A DNA stretch of 64,000 bases from Penicillium oxalicum. Taxonomy: Eukaryota; Ascomycota; Eurotiomycetes; Eurotiales; Aspergillaceae. The position numbers and the translations under genes are program-made. Below are positions 20,891 through 33,701 of the stretch, in pieces (position 1 is the first letter of the stretch; each line of letters starts with the position of its first letter). A model generated the notes under the pieces. It was not told where the DNA came from. It did not search any database and saw only the letters and a list, made by a program, of their open reading frames with translations. Where the stretch lies: the NCBI RefSeq assembly GCF_001723175.1, contig NC_064651.1:620001-684000 (forward strand). The letters are read 5' to 3'.

Positions 20891-23121
20891 GTTGACGAGG
20901 GGTTCGTCTACCTCGGAAAACGTTAAGAGCGCTTTTCCCGACAAGTCAAACGCTTCGAACACAGCTGGGGAAACACAAAAGAGACACGAGCAGCAGGAGA
21001 TCGGTTTCGGTGACTTGAGTTCAAACGAGGGCGTTTCGAGCAATCACGAGGCACAGCCTGTTCAGGCATCGTTGGAGCCAGAACCGAGACAGGGAATATC
21101 ACCCTACCTTGGCTTAAAAGTGTGTCTCCGAATAGGGGTTGCACCGGCACCTCACGGTGTTGTGCACCTCCCCGCCATGTTGCGAGCTCGTAAATTGCGT
21201 GCTAATAGAAGCTAGATCCAAACTTCGCAAATGGATCGGGCGGGACCAGTCGCGCGATCCGATGAGGATGAACCACCACAATCGGTTATTCACGCCCCCG
21301 CAGGCTTTGGCGAATTTGTGAGACTATTTCAGGTTGTAAATCAATGAAAGGGCTGATGTCTGATATTCAAGCAGTCTCGATTAGGACAGACGGCTGAGGA
21401 ATCATGCGAAGATCAAAACTCGCCCTCCACAACCGAGCCGAAACAGAGTCACCCAGTCGATACTTTGGAGGTCGCGGTACGACCGAGGAAGGTACCTTCT
21501 CCTTCAGTCTTTCATACTTGCAAATCGAAGCTAATAAAAGGAACTGCTCTCAAGAACGGCACGAGCCCGATCTCTCCTCCGCTGCTGACCACGAATGTTC
21601 CACCAGCTCAAGATTTTTCTGATCGTGCGACTCCTCGGGCACAAACAATGCAAGAATTTGAAGAATCCGGGCGACGCACGCGCTCAAGTAGTTTGGAAGG
21701 TGAGTTCAGTGCAACTCGGGAACCTCATGGTGCTTGCTCCGCAATGGCTTACAAACTAGCCGAAAGACATCCCAGAAGGTAGCGAATTTAGATCATACTT
21801 GGCAATGAATCCAAGCATGGGAAGTGACACCCCGCAAGGGCAGTTTGGTATCAACGGCGTAGAGATCAATGCCCTGCGCACAGCTCTCACTGAATGCTGG
21901 ACTCTTTGCAATACGTTGTCTAATCTGAGTTATATCAACCGAGGCCGACCCCAAGATGGCATGCAAGACGACGCGTGGAGATCCTGCTGGAGACTGTGTC
22001 AGAAGCTTTATGACACCCGCGATGATGAGTATTGGTCGCAGGTCGTTCCTACGCTGGACTTATGCCGAGATTTCTGCCAGGCCTTGTTTGAGGTGCGGGT
22101 CTGCGATAGTGAATCAACCGACTCGGTACTGCGAGTGAGCTTTGAGTTGAACAATCACCTATACAACACACATGACCGCAACCTCCCTGATGCATTTCGA
22201 GAGCGAACCTTGGATTTCTACATTACTCTGTGCCATCGGCTCATGAAGCAGAGGACCCGTTTGACCGAAACAGATTCCCTGCTGAGCGCTTGTTGGGCTT
22301 TGGCTGAAATGCTATTTAGTATTCGGCAGGCTAAAAGAGAAGGAAGGGAGCCAGACGAGGAACTACTAGGCTCAGCAGTCCAGGCATGTTGGGAACTTTG
22401 CGACATATTTCGTGAGGGCTGGACCCTGCACAGCATGCGCAGCTCGGACCGAGGCACTCCACGCCCAAGTCAAGCAACTTTTGCCCAGGCATTCCAGCAA
22501 GTGTCTCAACAATCCGAGATTGACTACAGCGATGATTCACTAGTCCAAACGCCAAATCCGGAAACCCCAACGACTATCTTTGATGACACTGCGACGGCGT
22601 CTCCAGATGAAGCATCCGTCCCAAACATTCTGGTGCTGGGTCATGGATCTGGTCATACCCCGCCTCATTCTAAATGGCCTTCCAGTGTGTCCAATGTGTC
22701 TGAAAAGTCCCGCTCCTCCGGGCAAACAGTTTCATCCGCAAACACTGTGACAACTACGTCGGAGAACCCTCATTTTACGCGCCTCAAAGTGCTGATCACG
22801 AAGGCCGCGATCAATAGCGGCTACCAGCGAGGAGCCTCTCAGCCTCTAAGCTCATTCGTGAAATCCCTACCTTCAGATGCCTTTGGTGCCGCGCCGTGGC
22901 AACTGTCCTTGCTGAAAAATTATCGGAAACTCGTGGTGTATGACCCTGCCTTCCGTAGCGCTGGCTTTCATGCCCGTGTCAGCGCTGTCGATGTGGCACA
23001 TGCCTGTCAGACCATGACTCAAAATGGACAATACTCGTGGCTACGCGATCTTTACCGCCTCGTCTTTGGATTCCATCTTGAGGAAGCTCTGAGTCGAAAG
23101 GGCGTTGTTATCCAAACTTAA
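20891..23121 (+). CDS. DUF7624-like fungal protein (5' exons uncertain)
   Basis: The final exon, 21767-23121, holds most of the protein. It is alpha-helical, rich in Trp/Cys/Leu pairs (ALRTALTECWTLCNTLSNLS; RSCWRLCQKLY; VLRVSFELNNHLYNTHDR), then has a Ser/Thr/Pro-rich linker, then a short conserved-looking end (SFVKSLPSDAFGAAPWQ). From memory this pattern is the DUF7624 family of Eurotiales; its function is not known. The exon before it ends at 21699 (GTGAGT). The intron 21700-21766 ends in AAAG, giving SSLE joined to DIPEGSEF. That exon is open from about 21372. A phase-compatible upstream exon may be 20891-21119 (after GTGCAG). No start codon was located, so the N-terminus is incomplete. 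The gene is the last host gene before the repeat island. Confidence 0.65.
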
Positions 23122-23319
23122 CGGTAGATCAATAGAGGCAAGCTGTCTAGTCGGCACGATATCAGACTGAAGATTGTCTAAATGACCTCAAAATAATTAC
23201 GTAGGTAGGGAAACAGTACTACTAGCGCCAGTTACCCTTCCAAAAACTGTGTATACAATAGGGCTAAAAAGTTCGTGTGCAGACCGCTTTTTTGACCCTA
23301 CCCTATTAAATATATATAT
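23122..23319. other. Transition from gene space to repeat island
   Basis: The 3' flank of the DUF7624-like gene. It becomes AT-rich and ends in a TA-rich stretch (23307-23319) directly before the first LTR. No gene is present. Confidence 0.6.
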
Positions 23320-23669
23320 TGTAGTGGGGGATTCGGTTGCATGTACTTAGTGGATGTTTAGTAGTGAGAGATGCCTGATAGCCTGACCGCCTAGGGAGGT
23401 TATCTAAGACCTAGGCTACGGGATCTTTAGGATCATTATCATCGGTTTTGATCAACAGTTTGGACGGAGGATTCTGGACAGTCTTTACAGTCGGATTTCT
23501 TACACTTATAATATTACACTCTTTTTGATTCCTGCCTTTAGTACCTAATATCGGATCTCACGATTACCTTGGAGGATTCTAGGACTTGCGTGCTTATAGG
23601 TTTAGTTTAGTTCCTCTATAACTCGACCTGTCTAGTGAGATCAGACTGCCGTAAGTATTCCCCTCTTTA
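23320..23669 (+). repeat. 5' LTR of A1 (350 bp)
   Basis: Starts TGTAGTGGGGG and ends CCCCTCTTTA (ancestrally ...TTCA), so TG...CA-type ends are visible. The same sequence occurs inverted at 58885-59234 (also 350 bp) and at 32256-32606. Confidence 0.88.
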
Positions 23670-23754
23670 TTAGTAACTAACGTAGGGGTTTTGTAATAAA
23701 GGTAGCTAAGATAGAGGACTATACTATTCCTACGATACGATTATAAAAGGATCC

Positions 23755-23814
23755 GCTACTAAGATTGCTACTAAGATTGCTACTAAGATTGCTACTAAGA
23801 TTGCTACTAAGATT
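23755..23814 (+). repeat. 12-bp minisatellite in A1 leader, 5 units
   Basis: Five tandem copies of GCTACTAAGATT lie just inside the 5' LTR, followed by degenerate ACTAAGACT-type units. Copy A2 has seven units in the reverse orientation at 58716-58799. Confidence 0.9.
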
Positions 23815-24799
23815 GCTAAGACTAAGACTGCTACTAAGACTACTAAGACTAAGACGACTAGAACGACTACTACGACCGCTACTATTACGACTACCGCTAT
23901 AATTAAGAAATTCTGTACTTTTCTGTAGAAAAAGTAGGTAACGCGTTTAACCCTAATAAAAATTAAGAGAAATTAAGACTACTATTCGAAACTAATACCT
24001 TATATTATAGCTAAATACGCGACTTTTAGCTATATATAGGGGGCTACTCCTACCGAGGGTCTTATAGCTAATACTATACCTTTATTCGATTAATATATCT
24101 ATCTTGTTCGCGGATTATTAGCTAATCGATACTAAGAGGATCGAGAGATATTAATTCAATTACTAAAAATATCTCTGGACTAATTATATTAATAGATAAA
24201 CTTAGTCTATCCGAACTTTATATAGAGTTAGTTTATCGCTTTAGAAAGGTTTCTATAGGCGGTTAATATAAAGATCTTACTAGAAGAGAATACTATACTA
24301 AAATAGTAGTTAAAAAATTCTTCTATAGAAGAAAATACGAGAAAAACGTATACTAAATAGATAACGAAAAGCGATAAAAAAGAAAGGAATAGCTATAAGA
24401 AGAGTATACGAAACTAGAAGAAAAATCGAAAAGAATTAGGAACTACGCTACTATCTAGACTAGCTACTAATTTTTCGACTTTATTAAATACGAAGAGTTA
24501 ATTATCTTACAAATCTTGCTATATCTCTTAGGATACTATTATATCTAAAAAACCCTAAAAATATCTAGACTAGATAGAGCCTACAAAGCTAAAGTAATTA
24601 TCGTAATCTAAATAACTAAATAACTATAGAATATCTTTAGATATACCTACGAATATAACCTCTTTCGATACCTATTATAATCCTAGCGATAGAGCCCCCT
24701 CTATATCTACTAAAGGGTCGCCTAAAGGGTTTAGCGAGAGAGTACTACTACCGCTATCGCTACCGCTAAGACTAGCTCCTTCGCTAATACTAATATAAG

Positions 24800-26120
24800 T
24801 TTATACGCTAAATTCGGAAATACAAACTTTGCGATATATAGTTAGGATTATACCTAAGCTAGGGACTTCTAGTACGCTACGATTCGAAGGTAGAAATATA
24901 TTAGAATTCTTAGATAGTTTTAAATATATATATAAGCGCTATAATATAGGAAATAACGCGCGAATTTTAGAGATCCTTATAGATTACTACGGTTAGCTAT
25001 AGCGTATATAGGTTAAGGTAAATTTCTAACTAGTAAGCGAAGAATAAGGAAGAGTTTTTCTAGGACTTTAAAGATTAGTATCGCGATATAGATAGCCTAT
25101 AGGCTACTTATACCTATACCTAGCTATAGAGTTTCTGTAGGAATCGTATTAAATAGGATAACTTTTATATATACTTAACTACCTTTTTGTCTATTTCTTT
25201 ATATCTAGTAAAGAGAGGAGATATTAGCGATTTAGAACGATATACTTAGTTTATTAAAGGACTACCCGAAAAGTTAAGATCGAAATTAATTAAGAAGGAG
25301 AAAATTAATATTAACTACCCTTCTAGAAGTAAAAGATAGATCTCTTTTAATTAGATCGAAAAAGCTACTATAGGGATCTAAATTAGGACTAGAAGGATTA
25401 TAATCTCGCGATAGGCTATATAGTACCTAAGAAAGGAATCTAGGTCTACGCGGATTCTAGAGAAAAATCGTACGAGGGACAGAAAATAATAGATACTCCG
25501 AAAAATAGAGATTCTATAATTAAGAATACGAGCTCTCTAAGAGGATAGGATTTAGAAGGTTTAATAAGAGCTTTTAATAGTCTATTAGTAAATATACTAA
25601 AGATTATTAAAGACTAGCGGAAGGCTACTAATAAACAGAGAATCTTAGTTTAGTATCTAATCACGAAAAATAATAACTAAAATAACCCTACTTATATACC
25701 TATAAGGTAGATATCTAACAGTTACTACTAGTATAGGAATAAAGAGTATCGGGTAACTAGCTATCCTATCTATCTAAGTATATAAAATAAAGGACTATAC
25801 TACTAGAATAAACTAAATTAGGTAGTACTTAGAAGGGTTAGTAAGAATAGACCGGAGGTATATAAGAAAGGTAACTAATTTTAGAAGGATATAGTTCCGG
25901 ACTAGTACTAGTAGTAGAAGAATTAACGCGTAAGCGTTAACGCTATCTCTACTATTACTACGCCTTAATTATATTTAGGAGTCTATTCTCTCTATACTCT
26001 GTAAATTTATACTACTTAGGTAGATTTAGTAGGGATTTCCCTTAGAAAAGACGCTAATTTCGAAGAATTAGAAGGAAGCGAAGACAAAATATATAAGGGA
26101 GAAGTCTTCGCTATTAATAG
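24800..26120 (+). pseudogene. gag of A1, RIP-damaged
   Basis: A readable retroviral-type gag core begins near 24855 (IPKLGTSSTLRFEGRNILEF, then LDSFKYIYKRYN), interrupted by TAG/TAA codons. Limits are approximate. It would form the particle that packages element RNA. It corresponds to the inverted gag of A2 at about 56460-58050. Confidence 0.6.
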
Positions 26121-26659
26121 ATAACTAGCTAGTTATAAGCGCTATAACTAGTCCGGAAATTATACAAGGGATATAGTATATAACTAAGTAGATACTATCT
26201 AGCGACTATTAATAAAGACAATATAATAGCGGATATAGTACTAGTCTCTTTACGAATTTCTTCTATAGAAGAAATTTATAGGCAGGAATAGGATCGCTAA
26301 CTAAATAGTCGGCCGCGAGATTTTTCTATAGAAGAAATCTAAGACTAGGGAAATTCGTCGACTATCTAAAAGCGCCTAAAACCTTCTGCGGATACTACTA
26401 CCTAACGTAAGGAAGAAATTACTAGAAAATTGCTAGCTATTCCTATACTACCTATAATTATACTAGGTAATCTAATATTTATATTACCGTAACTACATAG
26501 CTAAGTCAGAAATATTACGAATTCCTTCGAACCTTTAGTACCTACGAATACTACAAATACTACGAATACTACTACGCCCGTATACTTCGCTACTACTTAG
26601 CGAGTTATAAAAATAGATAAAGTAACCGCGTAGGTATAGGATCTTAGAAGATCGGTACG

Positions 26660-27377
26660 AATCTCTGCGCCGCGAAATTCGGGTATATTTAAGGAATATA
26701 CTAGGAGGCTCTTGCGTACGAAGGTATACGTATATAGGTATAAGCTTAAAGCTACGATTAATTAGGGATTATTAGTTAATCTTATTTTCCTAGAAATAGT
26801 ACGTATATTAAACCTTAATATTCGAAAAGATCTAAAGCTATATATAGTACCTATTAATAGCCGAATACGTCCCTTTATAGAGTTACGGAAGGCTTACCTA
26901 TTTTAATTAGCGATATTATAACGTACTCTTACTATATAATTATAAAGGATTATATAGTAGAGATTCTTCTAGGATAAATCTAGTTACGCGATATAATAGC
27001 TTCTACTACGGAGAAAATTAATAGTTCTATTAAAATAGTAGTCTTTTCGGAAGACCGGACTAGAAGGTTAGTCTTTAAGGTATATTCTCCGAGTAAGAAA
27101 ACTTTAGTCTAGGAGTATTAGCTATAGCCTAAAGATTTTATAGAACCTATAAATATAGAGATAGATTTTTTAGGATATCCGGAAGCCTAATTAGCGACGC
27201 TTTTAGTATATTAAATAAGATACTAATACTAAAAATAGACTATAATTTACTATACGTTTTAATAGTACCCTTTAAAAATACTATAAAATTACTAAAAATA
27301 TTTAAAATTACAAGAGATAGAAAGATATTAAAAATTTTAGGTAAATTAAGATTTAGCTAGGACTATAAGATTCCGCG
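26660..27377 (+). pseudogene. pol 5' part of A1 (protease region), cut by B1
   Basis: Homologous to 59235-59890 of A3. The frame is broken by RIP stops. It stops at 27377, where B1 is inserted with a CCGCG duplication (27373-27377 and 33912-33916). Confidence 0.6.
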
Positions 27378-28114
27378 TGTTACGGACCTCAAGGAAGCGC
27401 GGGGGCCGTAGTTATTTGAGTAACGACTAAGGACTAATCATTCTGCGGACACTAGGGAATAGCGTTATCACGTGCGTTTCGGTATACTTGGGCGTGCCCC
27501 GGGGGACCGGGGAGGGGACATCCAGGGTAGGCGCCAGAAGTAGCCTATAGCTAACCGACATAAACAGTACCCTCTTACCCTATAAGACGGTTAGCGCGAC
27601 GCAGGAAACGGCTATCATTTTACTAGCACCGGAATTACGCCCTAAGTGCGAGTAACTAGTAACTTGTTATATGACTATATCCTATCGGTGATAGGATAGA
27701 CTTATCGGTGATAAGTCCTAGCGTATTAGTGATAAGTCCCGACTTATTAGTAATAGGAAGGACTGAATATATAAGGACACTCTTTTTTAGTATTATATAT
27801 TTAGTTCTTCGCGATTAATTATATATTATTACTTAGTTACTACCTTGAAGCACTTTATACTCTACGGTTTAACTCTAAGATAAACCTAACCTATAGGTAG
27901 GGGATTTACTTAGTAGTAATACTTAGTAATTAACCTACTTAGCGCGTACCTCTAGCACGTCTTACAAGATACTTAACAGGATCTAACCCGTAGTAAGGCT
28001 TTACGAAGTAACGGTACGATTAAGGGACTAGGTCTTAGGATTAAAGTTAGGATAGTAGGTAAGTATCGGCCTAGGACGTTCTAACTTATAGTAACTAGTC
28101 GGCACCGCGTAATA
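27378..28114 (+). repeat. 5' LTR of B1 (737 bp)
   Basis: Starts TGTTACGGACC and ends ACCGCGTAATA (the 3' LTR keeps CGTAACA), so the termini form a short inverted repeat TGTTACG/CGTAACA. It matches 39923-40647 and 46718-47433. Confidence 0.88.
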
Positions 28115-28139
28115 TATTAATCGCCCTATCTTTAAACCG

Positions 28140-29600
28140 TGAAGTATAGTTATTATAGTAGGTAACGATAGTACCCCGAAAGGAAAAACTCCTACTCGAA
28201 CCACGATAACCGAACCCGACTTAGACGACGAACGTGATATAGAGATTTAGAATCTTAAAACTATCGTCGGATAACTTCGAGAACACCTTAATTAACTAGG
28301 CGCGAACTATAATATCTATTCGACAAGCGTGAAGGACTACTTAGAGTAACTCTATACTTAAGTCGTCGCTTTAGCCCTAGTAACTACTATTAGAGTACCT
28401 AAGCTCCTAAAGGCTAAGACCTTCGATAGTAACAGACAGAAATTACGAGGATTCCTAATATAGATAGATATCTATATTAATATTAATAAAGGACGCCTCG
28501 TTAACGAAGATAGTAAGGTTATTTTTGTGTTAGCCTACCTACGAGGATAGGTATAGGACTAGCTCGAACTATATATCGCGAGTACTACGAAAAAGATAGC
28601 GATAAATAGAATACGACTACGTAATTAATCTTTAGTAGCTATACTACGTTTTAATAGCACCTCGAACGAACTTTTAGCGATATTAATACTAAGAAGATAG
28701 CTAAACGTAAATTAAAACGAATTCGATAAACTAGGTTAGTATCTGCCTATACGGCCGAGTTTATATAACTTATAGCGATACTATAATAGGAAGACTACGC
28801 TTTAATCCGTACTACGACTACAGACTTAAATCCTATAAGGACGAGCTTACGCGGATCGATCGACTAGATACTATAGAAAAACTTATTAATATAGTAGTAC
28901 GAATCGATAATCGCCTATACGATCGATAAATAGAAAAAAGGGAAATTAAAGGATAGCGCTAAGGTACTAGCCGACTATTATACTATTGGTACGATAAACG
29001 ACTAAATAGACCTATAAGGGATAGCGACTCCTATAGACTAAAGCTAATAGAGCTCGATATAGCGAGACTCCTAAGTAATAAGAAGAAACGACGAAGAGAT
29101 AATAACTTATGCTTTAAATATAGAAAAGCAGGGTATAGGGCGCGTAAGTACAAGGAAAAGTATAATAACGCAAAACTATAGGCGCGTAAGCGTAGCGAAA
29201 GACGTAATAACGCAAGGCTATAATAAATAAGGGTAACCTAGGATAATTAGGTTCCGTCTTAGTAGCTACGAGCTACTGACGATAGCCTAAGACGCTACTA
29301 CGTAATAGTAAGAAGGTACGTATTATTACTACCCGCGAAGAGGACTAGGCGAGTATACGGAACTAAACTAGGAAGGGTAAAACCTTAGATACCTTCGACG
29401 ACTACGAAAAACGGGCGGAAGTAATACGATAAATTACCGAGGATATAACCCCTAGAACCTTTATAGACGATATAGTTTACCGCGGCCTAATTAGCGTAGA
29501 GTACGCGACGGAAGAATTTCCCGAAATAGATTAGGAGAATATCGAGAGTTAAGGGTAGACCTAGTATAGTCTATAGGACCCTACCGACTCCTAGGAGTTA
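28140..29600 (+). pseudogene. gag of B1, RIP-damaged
   Basis: Readable blocks include VPKLLKAKTFDSNRQKLRGF near 28398. A zinc-knuckle region at 29101-29160 has several Cys and the His of the CX2CX4HX4C pattern changed to Tyr (TGC to TAT, CAC to TAT). Stops interrupt the frame throughout; boundaries are approximate. Confidence 0.65.
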
Positions 29601-29999
29601 TCCTACGAAACCTAGGAAGGAGCAGGACGGACCCCGGGAATACTAAGTGAGAACCTAGGAACTCTAGAAATCTAGAAACTCTACTATAGTTCCTAGGGAA
29701 GGATACTACTATATAGCCTTAAGAAAGAAACCCCTAAGAGAATATAGAGTAATATCTATATAATAACCTAAGGTGTATATATAAAGATACGCACGATACT
29801 CTTAGCACGATCTTAGAGCCGTAGTAGGTTATTACGACGATAGATACTAGGTATACGTATTAGGGAAGGTCGAGAGGAGCCTCGAACCTAGACCTCAAAT
29901 AGGAAAAGAAACCTAACTAGAAACTAGAATACGTAGGAGTCTAGTTTAGAAAAAGAAAACTACGTAACGAATAGCGATAACTCGTAGCGATAGTATAGG

Positions 30000-32255
30000 G
30001 ATAATATATAAGGATTACGGCTAATATTATACTTAGATTAACTATAGTAATAATCGACTCGGGAGTAGCTAGTAACTTTATAGATCCTAGGTATAAGAAC
30101 CGCTATTAGATTAAAGGACAAGAAAAACCCTAGGTCGTACTAATTATCGGACTTAACAGAGAAAGTCTTAGACTAGGGATTACCTACGAAAGGACCTCTA
30201 CTAATAGTTATTAGAGACTACTTCGAATTATTAACTTCGATAACCCGCTAGGATAGTACGATATCGTTTTAGGCGTTCTTAGTTAAGGAAGTATAACCCC
30301 GATATTAACTAGTAAACTAATAACCTACTCTTTAGGTATAACTATCGAGTACGAGCGAGAAATAGACCGGAAGGAAATAAAATACGCTAACGATACTTAG
30401 CTATAGGGTAGTAGGTGCTTATAAGAACCCTTACGAAGGCGAACTTAAGAGGAGTTTTTGGCTAGGAGGTAGGCCTAATAGAAATATAATTAATATACGA
30501 GATATCGCGACGGTTAAGCAAGGAAGTAATATAACTAACTAGGAACTAGAGGAATATATCCTCGTTTACGACGTAGTAATAGCCCTATACGCTACGGAAG
30601 CGCTAGAAGAAGAATAAAATACTAGAGGAATATACGGAATTCTAAGATGTATTTACGCTACCGAGAGATAGTAAGCTACTAGAGTATAGTCTATTCGACT
30701 ATAAGATAAAGATTAAGGATAGCGAACTAAAGTTTATGCCGATCTATCTACTATCGCAGAAAGAGTTAGCGATACTAGAAGAATATATTAAGGATAATCT
30801 TAAGAAGGGGAATATTTAATACTCGAAATCTTTAGTAGGATATCTAATCCTATTTATACTAAAGAAAGGAGGGGAACTTAGAATATACGTTAACTACCGA
30901 TAGCTTAACGATATTACGATTAAGGACCGGTACCTATTACCGTTAATTAACGAAATCTAAGATATTATTTAAGGAGCGAAATATTTTAGCAAGTACGATA
31001 TTACTAACGTATATAATCGACTCTAAATTAAGGAAGGAGATAAATAGAAGATAGTATTTAGAACTAAATATAGGTACTACGAGTATAAGGTTATACTATT
31101 TAGTCTTACTAACGTACCCGTATTATTTTAACGGTTTATCTTCTATATACTATAAGGATACCTTAATAAGTTCGTGATCGTATATCTCGACGATATCCTA
31201 GTATTCTCTAAAACCGAGAAGAATATACCGAGTATAATAGGAAAGTACTATAATAACTTAGGGAAGTAAAGGTAACGCTTAAACTTAAGAAATACGAGTT
31301 TTATATCTAATAGATAAGTTTCCTTAGATATACTATTAGCCCGACGGACTAGGGATAGAATAAGATAAAGTTAAGAGTATACTCGAATAGCTAACGCTAA
31401 TATACGTTAAGGACGTATAGAGTTTCCTTAGACTTACGAATTACTATCGAAAATTAATACTATAGTACTTAAAGTATATAGTAGGACTATACCGATTTAC
31501 TAAAAAAGAGATACTGTTCTAGTAGGACGAAGAAGCAGAAAAATTATTTACTATACTTAAGGGAATATAATAAAAAGGCAGGAGAAGCGATCCTAGCTAT
31601 ATTTAACTACGATATACTAATTATTATAGAAACTAATATATCTGATTTCGCGCTTAGAGTATAGCTTACGAAACTAGGATAAGACGGTAAGCTTAGACCT
31701 ATCGCTTTCTAGTCTCGTAAAATAATATCTACGGAAATTAACTACGATATATATAATAAGGAACTACTAGCTATAGTATTAGTATTTTAAATATAGAGAG
31801 CCTACTTAGAAGGGGCTAAGTATATAGTAATCGTTCGGATAGATTACTATAATCTTATATACTTTACGACTATAAAGAAACTTATAAGGCGATAAGCTAG
31901 ATAGGCGGAGACCTTAGCCTAATACGACTTTAAGATCGTGTACTATAAAGGGACCGAAAATATAGTCGCGGACGCGCTTAGTCGACGACCCGACTATAAA
32001 CTAGGTACTAAGGAGGTAGTACTAGTAATCTTAATAAAAGATAACGAAGGAAATATCGTATATAATTACTAGACGCTTATAGTAACTAGCGAGGTCTAGA
32101 ACGACGAATAGATCGGAAGGATTCGAGATAGTACACGGACCGACGAATTACTATAAAAGGTTCTAGGTAATAATATAGCCCTAACGAATAACGGCTTAGT
32201 CTATATTTATAGACTAGTATACGTTCCTAGAAACCTCTAAATATAGATTATATAG
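30000..32255 (+). pseudogene. pol of B1: protease, RT, RNase H, start of integrase
   Basis: The protease active-site motif DSG is at 30055-30063 (IIDSGVASNFID). The reverse-transcriptase catalytic motif YLDDIL is at about 31183-31200. RNase H ends with ADALSRRPDY near 31967-31996. The frame is broken by TAG/TAA and by small indels. It ends where A4 begins, before the integrase core. Confidence 0.75.
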
Positions 32256-32606
32256 TGAAGAGGGGAATGCTCACGGCAGTCTGATCTCACCAGACAGGTC
32301 GAGTCATAGAGGAACCAAACCAAACCCACCAGCGTGCAAGTCCTGGAATCCTCCAAGGTAATCGTGAGATCCGATATCAGGTACCAAAGGCAGGAATCAA
32401 AAAGAGTGTGACATTGCAAGTGTAAAGGATCTAACTATAAAGACCGTCCTGAATCCTCAATCCAAACCGTTGATCAAACACGTCGATGATAATACCGGAT
32501 CCCGCAAGCTAGGTCCTAGATAACCTTCCTCGGCGGTAAGGCTCTTAGGCATCTCCTACTACTGAATATCCGCCTTTAAGTACATGCAACCGAATCCCCC
32601 ACTATA
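32256..32606 (-). repeat. LTR of A4 (351 bp)
   Basis: On the + strand it starts TGAAGAGGGG and ends CCCCCACTATA. It is the inverse of 23320-23669 and keeps the unmutated TG end that is TA in the other two copies. Confidence 0.85.
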
Positions 32607-33201
32607 TAACCTCCCCCCTATAATTTACCGTCCCTTGGTCAATTTCCCGTATCCCTCGATAGTAACGTTAGATCTCCCAAAGACCCTTAGGCTAACTTAC
32701 CAGGCTACACAAAATTTGGCAAAACCGATAGGCCCTTCTCCTTTCGCAGAAAATAAGAGTATACGCCAAATTGCTGCCGTTCGGCCTTTATCGTTATCTC
32801 AAAATATAGCAGGTAGGCCCGTCTCGCCCGGTCGCGCTGCTCCTAGATTAATCTGTGCGCTCGTTGCTAATTCCGGCTAAAAAGAACGTCTAATTCTTCG
32901 ATAACTACAGGGGAATCCCATCTTTCGCGACTAATTAGCGCATCTCCGATCGGACTTGATTCTGGCAACCGAATTAATACAGAAAAAGGATACGCAAGCC
33001 GACTACCATATTTCTGACTAGACCACCGGAAGGAGTCTGTTCAGGTGACGAAAAATCGCGATAATAAGCCGAAAGTTCAGACCAAGTGCCTGATTTAGGA
33101 CTGTCCAGGGTCTTATGATCTTCCCTGATACTAACAAACTAGGGAAAAACCGTTCGCCGAAGATAAGTCGCTAGTCCTGTTAATCTATAAGGAAGGTATG
33201 G
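32256..33201 (-). mobile_element. A4: inverted 3' end of a family A element, lightly mutated
   Basis: On the minus strand it reads internal sequence, then a purine tract (GGGGGGAGG, + strand 32610-32619), then an A-type LTR (32606-32256). This fits the 3' end of an A element inserted in reverse into B1. CA and TG dinucleotides are common here, unlike the surroundings. The minus strand between about 33050 and 32700 has partly open frames with coding character (for example RLPESSPIGDALISRERW) that I do not recognise. The 5' part is lost in the gap. Confidence 0.7.
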
Positions 33202-33701
33202 NNNNNNNNNNNNNNNNNNNNNNNNNNNNNNNNNNNNNNNNNNNNNNNNNNNNNNNNNNNNNNNNNNNNNNNNNNNNNNNNNNNNNNNNNNNNNNNNNNN
33301 NNNNNNNNNNNNNNNNNNNNNNNNNNNNNNNNNNNNNNNNNNNNNNNNNNNNNNNNNNNNNNNNNNNNNNNNNNNNNNNNNNNNNNNNNNNNNNNNNNNN
33401 NNNNNNNNNNNNNNNNNNNNNNNNNNNNNNNNNNNNNNNNNNNNNNNNNNNNNNNNNNNNNNNNNNNNNNNNNNNNNNNNNNNNNNNNNNNNNNNNNNNN
33501 NNNNNNNNNNNNNNNNNNNNNNNNNNNNNNNNNNNNNNNNNNNNNNNNNNNNNNNNNNNNNNNNNNNNNNNNNNNNNNNNNNNNNNNNNNNNNNNNNNNN
33601 NNNNNNNNNNNNNNNNNNNNNNNNNNNNNNNNNNNNNNNNNNNNNNNNNNNNNNNNNNNNNNNNNNNNNNNNNNNNNNNNNNNNNNNNNNNNNNNNNNNN
33701 N
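33202..33701. other. Assembly gap, 500 N
   Basis: Exactly 500 undetermined bases between A4 and the 3' LTR of B1. The true length is unknown. The missing sequence should contain the rest of A4, the B1 integrase and chromodomain, the antisense ORF and most of the B1 3' LTR, so 500 is probably a placeholder. Confidence 0.95.

Noticed and set aside
23755..23814. CRISPR-like array
   Set aside because: Direct 12-bp repeats without spacers in a eukaryotic retrotransposon leader; a minisatellite.
32256..32606. Solo LTR of family A
   Set aside because: A purine tract and internal-like sequence precede it on the minus strand, so it is better read as the 3' end of a longer inverted copy.
32584..32880. 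98-codon plus-strand frame inside A4
   Set aside because: It starts inside the LTR and crosses the purine tract of the minus-strand element, so a chance frame is likelier.
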